Part shown: positions 1 through 8,402 of the stretch, one piece after another
Position numbering within the stretch: the stretch's first letter is position 1
How the letters are laid out: each line of letters starts with the position of its first letter
Assembly: GCA_963771655.1 (NCBI GenBank)
Contig: CAVYUG010000014.1
Coordinates: 1-64,000, forward strand
Source of the DNA: JAWVFM01 sp963771655
Lineage (GTDB): Bacteria; Actinomycetota; Thermoleophilia; Solirubrobacterales; 70-9
DNA: 64,000 nucleotides
Direction: 5' to 3'
Program-made: the position numbers and the translations under genes
Notes under the pieces: generated by a model
Told to the model about the DNA's origin: nothing
Databases searched by the model: none
The model's input: the letters and a program-made list of their open reading frames with translations, nothing else

Positions 1-1343
1 CGGCGGGGCAGCGTGACCGTGAAGACCGCGCCGCCGTCCGGCGCGTTCGCCGCCTCGGCGCGGCCGCCGTGCGCCTTGGCGACGGTCGCCACGATGGAGA
101 GGCCGAGGCCGGACCCGCCCCCGTTCTCGGGCCCGCCGCTGCGCTTGCTCCAGAAGCGCTCGAAGACCTGCGCGGCGGCGCCGTCGGGGAGGCCCGGGCC
201 GTGGTCCCGGACCCTCAGCTCGACGTCGTCGGGGGCGCCGGTCACCGTGACCTCCACCGCGGTCCCGTCGGGCGTGTGCGCCACGGCGTTCGCGAGCAGG
301 TTGGCCGCGACCTGGCGGAGCTGAGCGGGGTCGCCCCGCACCTCGGTGCCGCCGCCGCCGGCGATGTCGAGCTTGACCGAGCGGCTCGGCGCGCTCGCGC
401 GTGCGTCCTCGGTGGCGTCGGCGGCGATCTCGGCGAGGTCGACCGGCTCACGCCGAGGCTCGCGGACCTCGTCGAGGCGCGCCAGGGTCAGGAGGTCGTC
501 CACGAGCACGCCCATGCGCGCCGACTCGTCCTCGATTCGCCTCATCGCCGTCCTCAGGTCGTCGGGGTCGGCGTCGGCGCCGAGCCGGAAGAGCTCGGAG
601 TAGCCGCGGATCGAGGCCAGCGGCGTTCGGAGCTCGTGCGAGGCGTCGGCGAGGAATCGGCGCATCCGCCTCTCGCTCGCCTCGCGCTCGGCGAGCGCTC
701 CCTGGATCCGGCCGACCCTGATCACCCACCATCCGAGCGCGGCGAGCGCGGCGAGCACCACGCCCGAGACGATGAGCCCGATCAAGCGCACGTGGGCGAG
801 CGTCTGGTCGGTGTCGCCAAGCGGCACCGCGACCACCAGCGTTCTGGAGCTTCCAGGAAGACGAACCGCCGCCGCGCGGAACCCGGACGAGCCCTTCGTG
901 GCCGCCGCCGTGAACACGTCCAGCGAGTCGGGGCTCGTCGAGATCGGCGGCTGTGCCGGGAGCACGGGTCGAGGCAGGCCCCGCTCCCCGTAGGAGAAGG
1001 GGGCTCGCTTCACCACCTTGCCGCGGGAGAGGATCACCCCGTAGGTACCGGGGGGCGTTTCGAGCTGGTCGGGCGGCCCTCCGGGGGGCGGCGCACCGCG
1101 GAACGGGATGCGCGGGACGCCCGGAGGGGGGCGCTGCGGGGCGAGCGGCGCCGGCACGGGCCTCGAGCCGTCGGGGCTGAAGGCCAGGGCGCGCCCGACC
1201 GGCTCGATCGCCGAGGTGACCTGCTGGTCGACCTGCTGGTAGAGGTAGCTCCGGAGCTCGAGGTAGAAGACGCCGTCGACGATGATGAGGCCGATTGCCG
1301 CGGTCGCGACGAGGCCGAGCATGAGCCGGGCGCGGCGAGGCAT
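1..1343 (-). CDS. Sensor histidine kinase (3' end cut by window edge)
   Basis: Membrane-bound sensor kinase partnered with the OmpR-type regulator just upstream. 447 codons are visible. A hydrophobic segment covers about residues 6-23, followed by an extracytoplasmic domain and, by position, a second membrane segment. The dimerisation/phosphoacceptor box SHELRTPLASIRG puts the His near residue 236. The N box (NLLANAVAHTPDG) lies near 349, then RDHGPGLP and GGSGLGLSIV. The last visible residues, VFTVTLPR, are the usual end of such kinases, so little is missing. The ATG at 1343 shares one base with the regulator's stop (TGATG), so the two are translationally coupled. The signal sensed cannot be read from the sequence. 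Confidence 0.93.
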   Translation of the reverse strand, partial: MPRRARLMLGLVATAAIGLIIVDGVFYLELRSYLYQQVDQQVTSAIEPVGRALAFSPDGSRPVPAPLAPQRPPPGVPRIPFRGAPPPGGPPDQLETPPGTYGVILSRGKVVKRAPFSYGERGLPRPVLPAQPPISTSPDSLDVFTAAATKGSSGFRAAAVRLPGSSRTLVVAVPLGDTDQTLAHVRLIGLIVSGVVLAALAALGWWVIRVGRIQGALAEREASERRMRRFLADASHELRTPLASIRGYSELFRLGADADPDDLRTAMRRIEDESARMGVLVDDLLTLARLDEVREPRREPVDLAEIAADATEDARASAPSRSVKLDIAGGGGTEVRGDPAQLRQVAANLLANAVAHTPDGTAVEVTVTGAPDDVELRVRDHGPGLPDGAAAQVFERFWSKRSGGPENGGGSGLGLSIVATVAKAHGGRAEAANAPDGGAVFTVTLPR

Positions 1344-2032
1344 CAGCGCGGCACCCGCAGCGAGTAACCGACCCCGCGGATCGTGTGGATCAGCGGCGGG
1401 CCCGAGGCGTCGACCTTCTTGCGCAGGTAGCTGATGTAGGTCTCGAGCACGCGGCCGTCGCCTCCGAAGTCGTACTGCCACACGTGGTCGAGGATCTGGG
1501 CGCGCGTCAGCGCCCGCCTCGGGTTCAGCATCAGGTAGCGCAGGAGGCGGAACTCCGTGTCCGTGAGGTCGATCGGCTCGCCGCCGCGGAAGACCTCGCG
1601 CGTGTCCTCGTCGAGCTCCAGGTCCTCGAAGGAGAGTCGGGTCGCGGTCTCGGCCGCGCCGGCGCGACGAAGGATCGCCCGCACCCGGGCGACGAGCTCC
1701 TCGACGCTGAACGGCTTCGTCACGTAGTCGTCGCCGCCGACCGAGAGGCCGCGGACCTTGTCCTCCGTGGTGTCGCGCGCGGTGAGGAAGATGATCGGGG
1801 CATCGGTTCCCCGGTCGCGAAGGCGCTTTGCGACCTCGAAGCCGTCGAGGTCGCCGAGCATCACGTCGAGGATCACGACCTGCGGCCGGATCTCCTCGGC
1901 CGCCGCGATCGCCTCGCGCCCGCTCCCGGCCGTCCGCGTCTCGAGGCCGGCGTAGCGCAGCGCCATCGACACCAGCTCGGCGATGTTCTGCTCGTCGTCG
2001 ACCACGAGGACCCTGGGCGCGCCTTCGGACAT
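1343..2032 (-). CDS. OmpR/PhoB-family response regulator
   Basis: DNA-binding regulator of 229 residues. The N-terminal receiver domain has the acidic pair VDDE near residues 10-13, the phosphoacceptor Asp in VVILDVMLGD near residue 54 and the conserved Lys in VTKPFS near 105. The C-terminal winged helix (about 130-227) has the usual LTDTEFRLLRYL and GRVLETYISYLRKK segments. The open frame extends 74 codons upstream, but the start at 2032 is where receiver homology begins. It is the first gene of the pair with the kinase and probably controls a nearby or distant regulon after phosphorylation. Confidence 0.95.
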   Translation of the reverse strand: MSEGAPRVLVVDDEQNIAELVSMALRYAGLETRTAGSGREAIAAAEEIRPQVVILDVMLGDLDGFEVAKRLRDRGTDAPIIFLTARDTTEDKVRGLSVGGDDYVTKPFSVEELVARVRAILRRAGAAETATRLSFEDLELDEDTREVFRGGEPIDLTDTEFRLLRYLMLNPRRALTRAQILDHVWQYDFGGDGRVLETYISYLRKKVDASGPPLIHTIRGVGYSLRVPR

Positions 2033-2117
2033 GCCTCGATGATCGCTGAGAAGCCTGGGAGATTCCTGAGAATCCGCGATTTCGGGCCATCGGTTGCGCG
2101 TGCTGCGCCCGCGCGGG

Positions 2118-2411
2118 CTACTCCTCGTACTGGAACTCGCGCACGGGCCGCTTTCCGCACGCCTGCGCGATGAGCACGTTGAGCGGTGCCAGCTCGCCGG
2201 ACCACATGAAGCGCTCGAACTCGCGCAAGACGTGCCGCCGCCGCTCGCCATCAAGGCCGGCGAGGCGAATCTCGCGCTTCACCTCCTCGACGCCCACGAG
2301 CACGGCGACGGGCCGATTGTGGCGGGTGATGACGAGCGGCTCGCCCTCCTCGACGCGAGCGACGATTCGCGAGGTGCCGCGCTGCAGCTCTCTGATGCCG
2401 ATGTGGGGCAT
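2118..2411 (-). CDS. Phd/YefM-family antitoxin-like protein (orphan)
   Basis: 97-residue protein whose N-terminal half matches the Phd/YefM fold: IGIRELQRGTSRIVARVEEG followed by PLVITRHNRPVAVLVG. Family members bind their own operator and neutralise a RelE/Doc/VapC toxin through a C-terminal tail. The C-terminal half here (KREIRLAGLDGERRRHVLREF) is longer than in minimal antitoxins. No toxin-like gene lies on either side: downstream is the response regulator and upstream is a divergent coiled protein. It is either an orphan antitoxin or a free-standing DNA-binding protein. Confidence 0.8.
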   Translation of the reverse strand: MPHIGIRELQRGTSRIVARVEEGEPLVITRHNRPVAVLVGVEEVKREIRLAGLDGERRRHVLREFERFMWSGELAPLNVLIAQACGKRPVREFQYEE

Positions 2412-2536
2412 GTGAGGTCTAGGAGGCTTGGCGGGGAGCGTTTTCGCCCCCTAACCAGCCCCGGCGCGGCTGGCGCTGTCTGGTGCGGCGCGGCTCCGCC
2501 GCCCACGGGCGCGGGCCCGCATGTCCTCCTTGGCGG

Positions 2537-2576
2537 CTTCTCGCTTGTCGCGACAAATGTCATGACAACCGAGAAG
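2537..2576. repeat. Dispersed inverted-repeat element, copy 1
   Basis: A 40-bp inverted repeat. Arms at 2537-2549 and 2564-2576 pair at 12 of 13 positions, and the centre holds two smaller palindromes of the TTGTC/GACAA type. A second copy at 13506-13545 matches at about 35 of 40 positions. It lies in the 290-bp gap between the antitoxin-like gene and the gene at 2702; nothing else in that gap looks coding. Confidence 0.75.
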
Positions 2577-2701
2577 CTGCGATGGAGAGACGTGCCGCCG
2601 CACGGTGCCGTCGGCGGCTGTGGGAATCGTTTGCGATTGAGCGCGTGAACTGTTGCGATTTGCACGGGATCGGCGTCGCGAGCGGCGGTATTCTCGTCGG
2701 G

Positions 2702-3091
2702 ATGGAAGGGACCCGCGCGACTTGGAGCGACGAGAGGCTGGACGAGCTCGCTCGCCGCGTCGAGGCTGGCTTCGACCGTCTCGATGAGGATCTGCGCGCG
2801 CTCCGCGCCGACCTGGGCGCGCGGATCGACGCACAGGGCGCGCGGATCGACAGCCAAGGCACGTCGCTCGTGGCACGGATCGACGGCCAGGGGATGTCTC
2901 TCGGGGCGCGAATCGACAGCCAGGGCGCGCGGATCGACGAGCAGGGTAGGTCGCTCGGCGCGCGGATCGATGGGAGCGCGCGCGCGCTCACCGCGCGGAT
3001 CGACGGCCTTCAGCGGGCCATGATTCAGATCGGCGGCGGGATGATCCTCACGATGATCATCGGCTTCGCCGGGTTGATCGCGACCCGCTGA
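2702..3091 (+). CDS. Coiled, repeat-rich protein with C-terminal membrane anchor
   Basis: 129 residues, function unknown. After a short N-terminal helix (DERLDELARRVEAGFDRLDE) come about six imperfect units of the form GARIDxQGxxL, typical of a right-handed coiled coil or stalk. A hydrophobic C-terminal segment (MIQIGGGMILTMIIGFAGLI) then ends in ATR, i.e. a tail anchor. The open frame continues upstream to 2483 but runs through the inverted repeat at 2537, so ATG 2702 is preferred. It could be a membrane-attached spacer or a DUF1640-like stalk protein. No neighbour suggests a pathway. Confidence 0.72.
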   Translation: MEGTRATWSDERLDELARRVEAGFDRLDEDLRALRADLGARIDAQGARIDSQGTSLVARIDGQGMSLGARIDSQGARIDEQGRSLGARIDGSARALTARIDGLQRAMIQIGGGMILTMIIGFAGLIATR

Positions 3092-3110
3092 CGTAGAGGG
3101 CAGCGGTCGC

Positions 3111-4031
3111 TCAGGCCGCGGAGATGCGGGTGAGCTCCTCGAGCTCCGCAAGGCGCTCCTCCACCTCGTCGCGCTCGAGGCGGGCGACGCGCTCGGTCCC
3201 GAAGTCCTCGACGTTGAACGAGGCGAGCACGGTGCCGTAGGCCATCGCGCGACGGAGGGTCGCGTGGTCGGCTCCGGCGTCGGCGCTCTCGCGGTCGAGG
3301 TAGCCGAGGAAGCCGCCGGCGAAGCTGTCCCCGGCGCCGGTGGGGTCGCGGACGTCCTCGAGGAGGAGTCCGGGAAGAGCGAAGAAGCCGTCGGCGCTGA
3401 AGAGCGCGGCCCCGTACTCGCCGCGCTTGGCGACCACGATGCGAGGTCCCATCTCCATCACGGCCCGGGCGGCCTTGGCCAGGTTCGGCTCGGAGGTGAG
3501 CTCGCGGATCTCGGCGTCGTTCAGGAGCACGCAGTCGACCTCGGAGATGGCGGCGGCGAGGGAATCGCGCGTGGTCTCGATCCACAGGTTCATCGAGTCG
3601 AGCGCCGCCAGCCGGGTCCCATCGCACGAGGCGCGCACCTGCCGCTGAAGGTCCGGCTGGATGTTGCCCAGGAAAAGCGTGTCGGCCCCGCGCGAGCCGT
3701 CGGAGAGCTTCGGCTCGAACTCGCCGAACACGTTGAGCTGGGTGTCGTCGGTGTGGGCGACGTTCAGGTCGTGGTCGTAGTGGCCGCGCCAGAAGAACGT
3801 CTCGCCGCCGGAGACGCGCTCGACGTCGGTCACGTCGACCCCGCGTGAGCGCAGCAGCTCGAGGTGCTCGTCCGAGAAGTCGTCGCCCACCGGCCCGACG
3901 ACGTGCACGTCGGTGAACATGCCGGCGGCCAGGGCGAAGTGCACTGCGGAGCCTCCGAGCATGCGGTCGCGCTCCCCGAACGGGGTGCGCACGGAGTCGA
4001 AAGCGATGGAGCCGACGACAGTCAGAGACAC
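3111..4031 (-). CDS. PfkB-family carbohydrate kinase
   Basis: 306-residue ribokinase-like kinase that phosphorylates a sugar or nucleoside with ATP. The N-terminal GG motif is in MLGGSAVHFALAAG. The C-terminal signature DPTGAGDSFAGGF is at about residues 229-241 with the catalytic base near Asp235. The start is GTG at 4031, matching the family's N-terminal strand (SLTVVGSIAFDS). An ATG a few bases upstream is in another frame. It is divergent from the GH15 gene with only 21 bases between start codons, so at least one promoter must lie inside a coding region. Substrate is not determined; a sugar released by the GH15 neighbour is a guess. Confidence 0.92.
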   Translation of the reverse strand: MSLTVVGSIAFDSVRTPFGERDRMLGGSAVHFALAAGMFTDVHVVGPVGDDFSDEHLELLRSRGVDVTDVERVSGGETFFWRGHYDHDLNVAHTDDTQLNVFGEFEPKLSDGSRGADTLFLGNIQPDLQRQVRASCDGTRLAALDSMNLWIETTRDSLAAAISEVDCVLLNDAEIRELTSEPNLAKAARAVMEMGPRIVVAKRGEYGAALFSADGFFALPGLLLEDVRDPTGAGDSFAGGFLGYLDRESADAGADHATLRRAMAYGTVLASFNVEDFGTERVARLERDEVEERLAELEELTRISAA

Positions 4032-4052
4032 GGCGCGGCATCCTACGCGGCC

Positions 4053-5945
4053 ATGACCTCCCCCGAGCCGCCCCCCGCCGCGTCCGAGAGCTTCCCTCCG
4101 ATCGCCGACTACGGGTTCCTGACCGACTGCGAGACGTGCGCGCTCGTCGCTCCGGACGGCGCCGTCGAGTGGCTGTGCACCCCCCGGTTCGACGGGCCGA
4201 GCGTGTTCGGCGCCATGCTCGACCGCGGCGCCGGAGCCCTGTGCTTCGGGCCCGCTCGGGTGCGCGCGCCGATCGCGCGCCGCTACCTGCCGGGAACCAA
4301 CGTGCTCGAGTCCGACTGGATGAGCGGGCACGGCTGGCTCTCGATCCGCTCCGCCATGGCGATCGAGCAGAACTTCGAGCACAAATCCGACTGCGACTCG
4401 CGCCACACGCTGGTGCGGGTGGCGACCTGCCTCGAGGGGAAGGCGGACGTGACGCTCGCCTGCGAGCCGCACTTCGACTACGGGCGGGTGCGGCCCTCGT
4501 GGGAGCTCAGCGGGGCCGGCTCCGCGCTCGCCCACGGCAGCATCGCGACGCACCGGCTCGACACCGATCTCGAGCTGAGCGTCGAGGGCCACAGCGCGGT
4601 CGGCCAGCGGACGCTCCGCGCCGGCGAGTCGTGCTACTGCGCCTACAGCTGGCACGAGGAGGCCACGCCCCCGGCCTCGAGCGACGCCGCGGCGGCGATG
4701 ATCGAGGAGGCCGCGGCGTTCTGGCGGCGCTGGGTCGAGAGCGGGAAATTCCCCGATCACGAGTGGACCGCGCACCTCCAGCGCTCGGCGCTCGTGCTCA
4801 AGGGGCTGACGTACAGGCCGACGGGGGCGCTCGTCGCGGCGGGGACGACCTCGCTACCGGAGACTCCGCACGGCGAGCGCAACTGGGACTACCGCTACAC
4901 GTGGATCCGCGACGCGACCTTCACGCTGTGGGCGCTCCACACGATCGGCTTCGACCACGAGGCGACCGAGTTCATGGGCTTCGTCAACCGGGTGATGTCC
5001 GGCCTCGGACCAGAGGCGCAGATCATGTTCGGGATCCAGGGGGAGACCGACCTCATGGAGTCGACGCTCGACCACCTCTCCGGCTACGGCGGCGCCCAAC
5101 CGGTGCGGATCGGCAACGGCGCCTACGACCAGCGCCAGAACGACGTCTACGGCGCGCTCCTCGACGCGGCCTACATCCATTCGCTGACCCGCGAGGGCCT
5201 CCCCGAGGGGGCGTGGCCGGTGATCCGCGAGCAGGTCGAGGGGGCGCTGGAGACCTGGCGCGAGCCCGACCAGGGGATCTGGGAGGCGAGGGGCGAGCCG
5301 CAGCACTACGTCTCGTCGAAGCTCATGGGCTGGGTCGCCTTCGACCGCGGCGCCCGGCTCGCCCGAACGCATGGCGAGGACGCTCACGCCAAGCGCTGGG
5401 CGGAGGAGGCCGAGGCGGTGCGCGAGGAGATCCTCGCGCAAGGGGTGTCCGAGCGCGGCGTCTTTCGCCAGCACTACGACACCGACGCGCTCGATGCCTC
5501 CACGCTGCTCGTCCCCCTGGTGCGCTTCCTTCCCCCCGACGACGAGCGGGTCCGGGCCACGGTGGTGGCCGTCTCCGACGAGCTCACCGACCACGGCCTC
5601 GTCCTCCGCTACCGGCCCGACGAGACCGACGACGGCCTCGGCGGCGCCCGCGAGGGCACCTTTCTCATCTGCTCGTTCTGGCTCGTCTCGGCCCTGTCGG
5701 AGATCGGCGCGCGCCACCACGCGCAGCGGCTCTGCCGGCGCCTGCTCTCCGCGGCGGGCCCGCTCGGCCTCTACGCGGAGGAGCTCGACGCCTCGAGCGG
5801 CGCGCATCTCGGCAACTTCCCGCAGGCCTTCACGCACCTCGCCCTGATCAACGCCGTGACGCACGTGATCGCCGACGAGGCGATGGGGGAGCGGGAGAAG
5901 ACGGCGGTGTTCTCGGAGCTTCGCAGCGGGGCTCTGACAGACTGA
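4053..5945 (+). CDS. Glycoside hydrolase family 15 protein (trehalase/glucoamylase-like)
   Basis: 630 residues, the usual length for bacterial GH15 enzymes. The N-terminal domain starts with PIADYGFLTDCETCALVA, and the (alpha/alpha)6 barrel contains RNWDYRYTWIRDATFTLWAL, RQNDVYGALLDA and a GNFPQAFTHLALINA segment near the C-terminus, all typical of actinobacterial GH15 trehalases and glucoamylases. The enzyme would hydrolyse alpha-glucosidic bonds with inversion. No signal peptide is seen, so it is probably cytoplasmic and acts on trehalose or glycogen breakdown products. The start at 4053 immediately precedes the conserved N-terminus. The next gene starts 7 bases after the stop. Confidence 0.92.
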   Translation: MTSPEPPPAASESFPPIADYGFLTDCETCALVAPDGAVEWLCTPRFDGPSVFGAMLDRGAGALCFGPARVRAPIARRYLPGTNVLESDWMSGHGWLSIRSAMAIEQNFEHKSDCDSRHTLVRVATCLEGKADVTLACEPHFDYGRVRPSWELSGAGSALAHGSIATHRLDTDLELSVEGHSAVGQRTLRAGESCYCAYSWHEEATPPASSDAAAAMIEEAAAFWRRWVESGKFPDHEWTAHLQRSALVLKGLTYRPTGALVAAGTTSLPETPHGERNWDYRYTWIRDATFTLWALHTIGFDHEATEFMGFVNRVMSGLGPEAQIMFGIQGETDLMESTLDHLSGYGGAQPVRIGNGAYDQRQNDVYGALLDAAYIHSLTREGLPEGAWPVIREQVEGALETWREPDQGIWEARGEPQHYVSSKLMGWVAFDRGARLARTHGEDAHAKRWAEEAEAVREEILAQGVSERGVFRQHYDTDALDASTLLVPLVRFLPPDDERVRATVVAVSDELTDHGLVLRYRPDETDDGLGGAREGTFLICSFWLVSALSEIGARHHAQRLCRRLLSAAGPLGLYAEELDASSGAHLGNFPQAFTHLALINAVTHVIADEAMGEREKTAVFSELRSGALTD

Positions 5946-5952
5946 TCGGCGA

Positions 5953-6903
5953 GTGAAGGCGATTCTCATCGAGGAGTTCGGCGGCCCGGAGGTGGTCCGG
6001 TACGCCGACGTGCCCGACCCCGAGCCGGCTGACGGCGAGGTCGTCGTCGCGGTCGAGCGCTGCGGCGTGAACTTCGCCGACACGCACGCGATCCGCGACG
6101 ACTACCTGGCGAAGCAGAGCCTTCCGCTGACGCCGGGGGGCGAGATCGCCGGCCGCACGCCCGACGGGCGCCGCGTCGCCGCCCTGCTCCCCACCGGCGG
6201 CTACGCCCAGCGCGTGGCCGTGCCGGAGTCGAACCTGGTGCCGATCCCCGACCAGGTCTCCGACGACCAGGCGGCCGGCCTGCTGCTCCAGGGGCTCACG
6301 GCGCGCAGCCTCCTGCGGATCTCCGCGAAGCTCGCCGAGGGCGAGTCCGTCGTGGTCGGCGCGGCCGGGGGCGGCACCGGCTCACTCGCCGTCCAGCTCG
6401 CGAAGCGCTTCGGCGCCGGGCGGGTGATCGCGCTGGCCTCGAGCGAGTCGAAGCGCGAGCTCGCGATGAGGCTGGGCGCCGACGCCGCCGTCGACTCCCG
6501 GGCCGACGACCTCACCGAGCGGATCGTCGAGGCCAACGAGGGCAAGCCGGTCGACGTGGTCCTCGAGATGGCCGGCGGGGCGATCTTCGACGCCTGTCTC
6601 GCCGCCCTGGCGCCGTTCGGGCGCCTGGTCACCTTCGGGATCGCCTCCCGAGAGCAGAACGAGGTCCGAAGCGGCGACCTCATGCGCACGAGCCGCGCGG
6701 TGGTCGGGTTCTGGCTCGTGCACCTCTTCACCCGCCCGGACGAGCTTCGCGCCGGGATCGGAGAGCTGCTCGGCGCGGTCGCCGCCGGCGAGCTGGAAGT
6801 GGTGATCAGCGGCGTCTACCCGCTCTCCGATGCGCGCCAGGCGCTCGAGGACATCGCGGCGCGAAAGACCGAGGGCAAGCTCCTGCTCGACCCCGCCGCA
6901 TGA
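5953..6903 (+). CDS. NADPH:quinone oxidoreductase-like MDR enzyme
   Basis: 316-residue medium-chain dehydrogenase/reductase lacking zinc-ligand cysteines, as in quinone reductase/zeta-crystallin-type members. N-terminus MKAILIEEFGGPEVV and RCGVNFADTHAIRDDYL are typical. The cofactor-binding GAAGGGTGSLAVQLAKRFG lies near residues 137-155. It probably reduces quinones or enones with NADPH. GTG start at 5953. The stop overlaps the start of the helicase gene (ATGA), so the two are co-transcribed with the GH15 gene. Confidence 0.9.
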   Translation: MKAILIEEFGGPEVVRYADVPDPEPADGEVVVAVERCGVNFADTHAIRDDYLAKQSLPLTPGGEIAGRTPDGRRVAALLPTGGYAQRVAVPESNLVPIPDQVSDDQAAGLLLQGLTARSLLRISAKLAEGESVVVGAAGGGTGSLAVQLAKRFGAGRVIALASSESKRELAMRLGADAAVDSRADDLTERIVEANEGKPVDVVLEMAGGAIFDACLAALAPFGRLVTFGIASREQNEVRSGDLMRTSRAVVGFWLVHLFTRPDELRAGIGELLGAVAAGELEVVISGVYPLSDARQALEDIAARKTEGKLLLDPAA

Positions 6904-8345
6904 CGACGTTCGCCGACCTCGGGCTCCCCGAGAACCTTCTTCAGACCATCGGCGAGCTCGGCTTCTCCGAGCCGACGCCGATCCAGGAGCAGGCGATTCC
7001 CGAGCTCCTCGCGGGGCACGACGTGATCGGGCAGGCGCAGACCGGCACCGGGAAGACCGCCGCGTTCGGGCTGCCCCTTCTCACCTATCTCGACCCGACC
7101 TCGGACGACACGCAGGCGATCGTCCTGACGCCGACCCGTGAGCTCTGCATCCAGGTGACGCAGGCGCTTCGCTCGTTCGCCGAGCACCTCGACATCGAGG
7201 TCCTGGCGGTCTTCGGCGGCCAGGCCGTGGCGACCCAGACATCCCGCCTTCGCGGCGGCGCCCATGTCGTGGTCGCGACCGTCGGGCGCATGCTCGACCT
7301 GCTCGGACGCGGGTCGTTGCAGCTCGACGCCGCCCGCTACGTGGTGCTCGACGAGGCCGACGAGATGCTCGACCTCGGCTTCATCGAGGACGTCGAGAGA
7401 ATCCTTCGGATCTGCCCGGCGGGCAGGCAGACGTCGCTGTTCTCGGCGACGATCCCGCCGCCGGTCGAGCGTCTGGCCGACAAGTACATGTACGACCCGG
7501 TGACGATCCGCGTCACCCCGAAGCAGCTCACCGTCGACGCCATCGAGCAGGCCTACGTCGAGGTGCCGGCGAAGGAGAAGGTGAACCGGCTGATCGAGGT
7601 GCTGAAGGCGGAGGAGCCCGAGCAGGCGATCATCTTCTGCCGAACGAAGATCGGCACCCGCAAGCTCGACGAGGCGCTCAGCAACCGGGGCCTTGGGACC
7701 AAGGCCCTGCACGGCGACCTCTCACAGGGCCAGCGCGACGGGGTGATGCTGCAGTTCAAGAACCACAAGCTGCGCCTGCTGGTCGCGACCGACGTCGCCG
7801 CGCGCGGCCTCGACATCGAGCACGTCACCCACGTCATCAACTACGACGTGCCCGACGTCTCGGAGACGTACGTGCACCGGATCGGCCGCACCGGCCGGGT
7901 GGGGCGGACCGGGCGGGCGATCACCTTCGTCACCCCGGCTCAGGTGGAGGAGATCGCCCGCATCGAGCGCGACGTGAGGACCCGCATCGGCGAGTGGGAG
8001 CCGCCCGACGAGCGGATCGAGCACGCGCCGCGGCCGCGTCGCCGCGAGCACGCGATCGCCAAGCACCCGAAGCTCCACCGCGACCGCGAGAAGCTCGAGC
8101 CGGCCAACGACCACGTGAAGCTCTTCATCAACCGCGGGGAGCGCAGCGGAATCGACGAGGACGGTGTCCGCTGGGCCCTGACCGAGGGCGCCGTGATACC
8201 CGAGGAGGCGATCGGCGACATCCGCGTGCTCGAGCGCTTCTCGTTCGTCGACCTCGACGCCGAGCACGCCGAGCAGGCCCTCGAGCGCCTCGACGGGACG
8301 AAGCTCGAGGGCAAGCAGATCCGGGTCGAGTTCGCGAAGGCCTAG
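6900..8345 (+). CDS. DEAD-box ATP-dependent RNA helicase with DbpA-type RNA-binding tail
   Basis: 481-residue RNA helicase. Q motif PTPIQEQAI, Walker A AQTGTGKTA (46-54), DEAD (151-154), SAT near 185, helicase C domain with ARGLDIEHVTHV and HRIGRTGR. The last 75 residues (KLFINRGERSGIDEDGV, ending in IRVEFAKA) form the RRM-like DbpA RNA-binding domain found in CsdA/DeaD-type proteins. Its role would be ribosome assembly or RNA turnover. Its start overlaps the preceding reductase stop; a hairpin after the stop probably terminates the transcript. Confidence 0.95.
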   Translation: MTTFADLGLPENLLQTIGELGFSEPTPIQEQAIPELLAGHDVIGQAQTGTGKTAAFGLPLLTYLDPTSDDTQAIVLTPTRELCIQVTQALRSFAEHLDIEVLAVFGGQAVATQTSRLRGGAHVVVATVGRMLDLLGRGSLQLDAARYVVLDEADEMLDLGFIEDVERILRICPAGRQTSLFSATIPPPVERLADKYMYDPVTIRVTPKQLTVDAIEQAYVEVPAKEKVNRLIEVLKAEEPEQAIIFCRTKIGTRKLDEALSNRGLGTKALHGDLSQGQRDGVMLQFKNHKLRLLVATDVAARGLDIEHVTHVINYDVPDVSETYVHRIGRTGRVGRTGRAITFVTPAQVEEIARIERDVRTRIGEWEPPDERIEHAPRPRRREHAIAKHPKLHRDREKLEPANDHVKLFINRGERSGIDEDGVRWALTEGAVIPEEAIGDIRVLERFSFVDLDAEHAEQALERLDGTKLEGKQIRVEFAKA

Positions 8346-8356
8346 CCCGCAAGGCG

Positions 8357-8402
8357 CGAACGTCCCGCAACGCGGGCCATAGCCCCTACTCAGGGACGTT
8401 CG
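8357..8402. terminator. Inverted repeat between convergent genes, likely bidirectional terminator
   Basis: Ten-base arms at 8357-8366 and 8393-8402 are exact reverse complements, with a 26-base middle that can form a smaller GC stem. No U-tract is present on either strand. It lies between the end of the helicase gene and the end of the opposing membrane protein and overlaps the latter's last codons. Confidence 0.55.

Noticed and set aside
69..1367. Long plus-strand open frame over the histidine kinase
   Set aside because: It is the antisense shadow of the kinase: the minus strand carries all kinase boxes, while the plus-strand product is Arg/Glu/Ala-rich without any motif.
2483..2701. N-terminal extension of the coiled protein at 2702
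   Set aside because: The extension translates through the dispersed inverted repeat and has no protein-like character.
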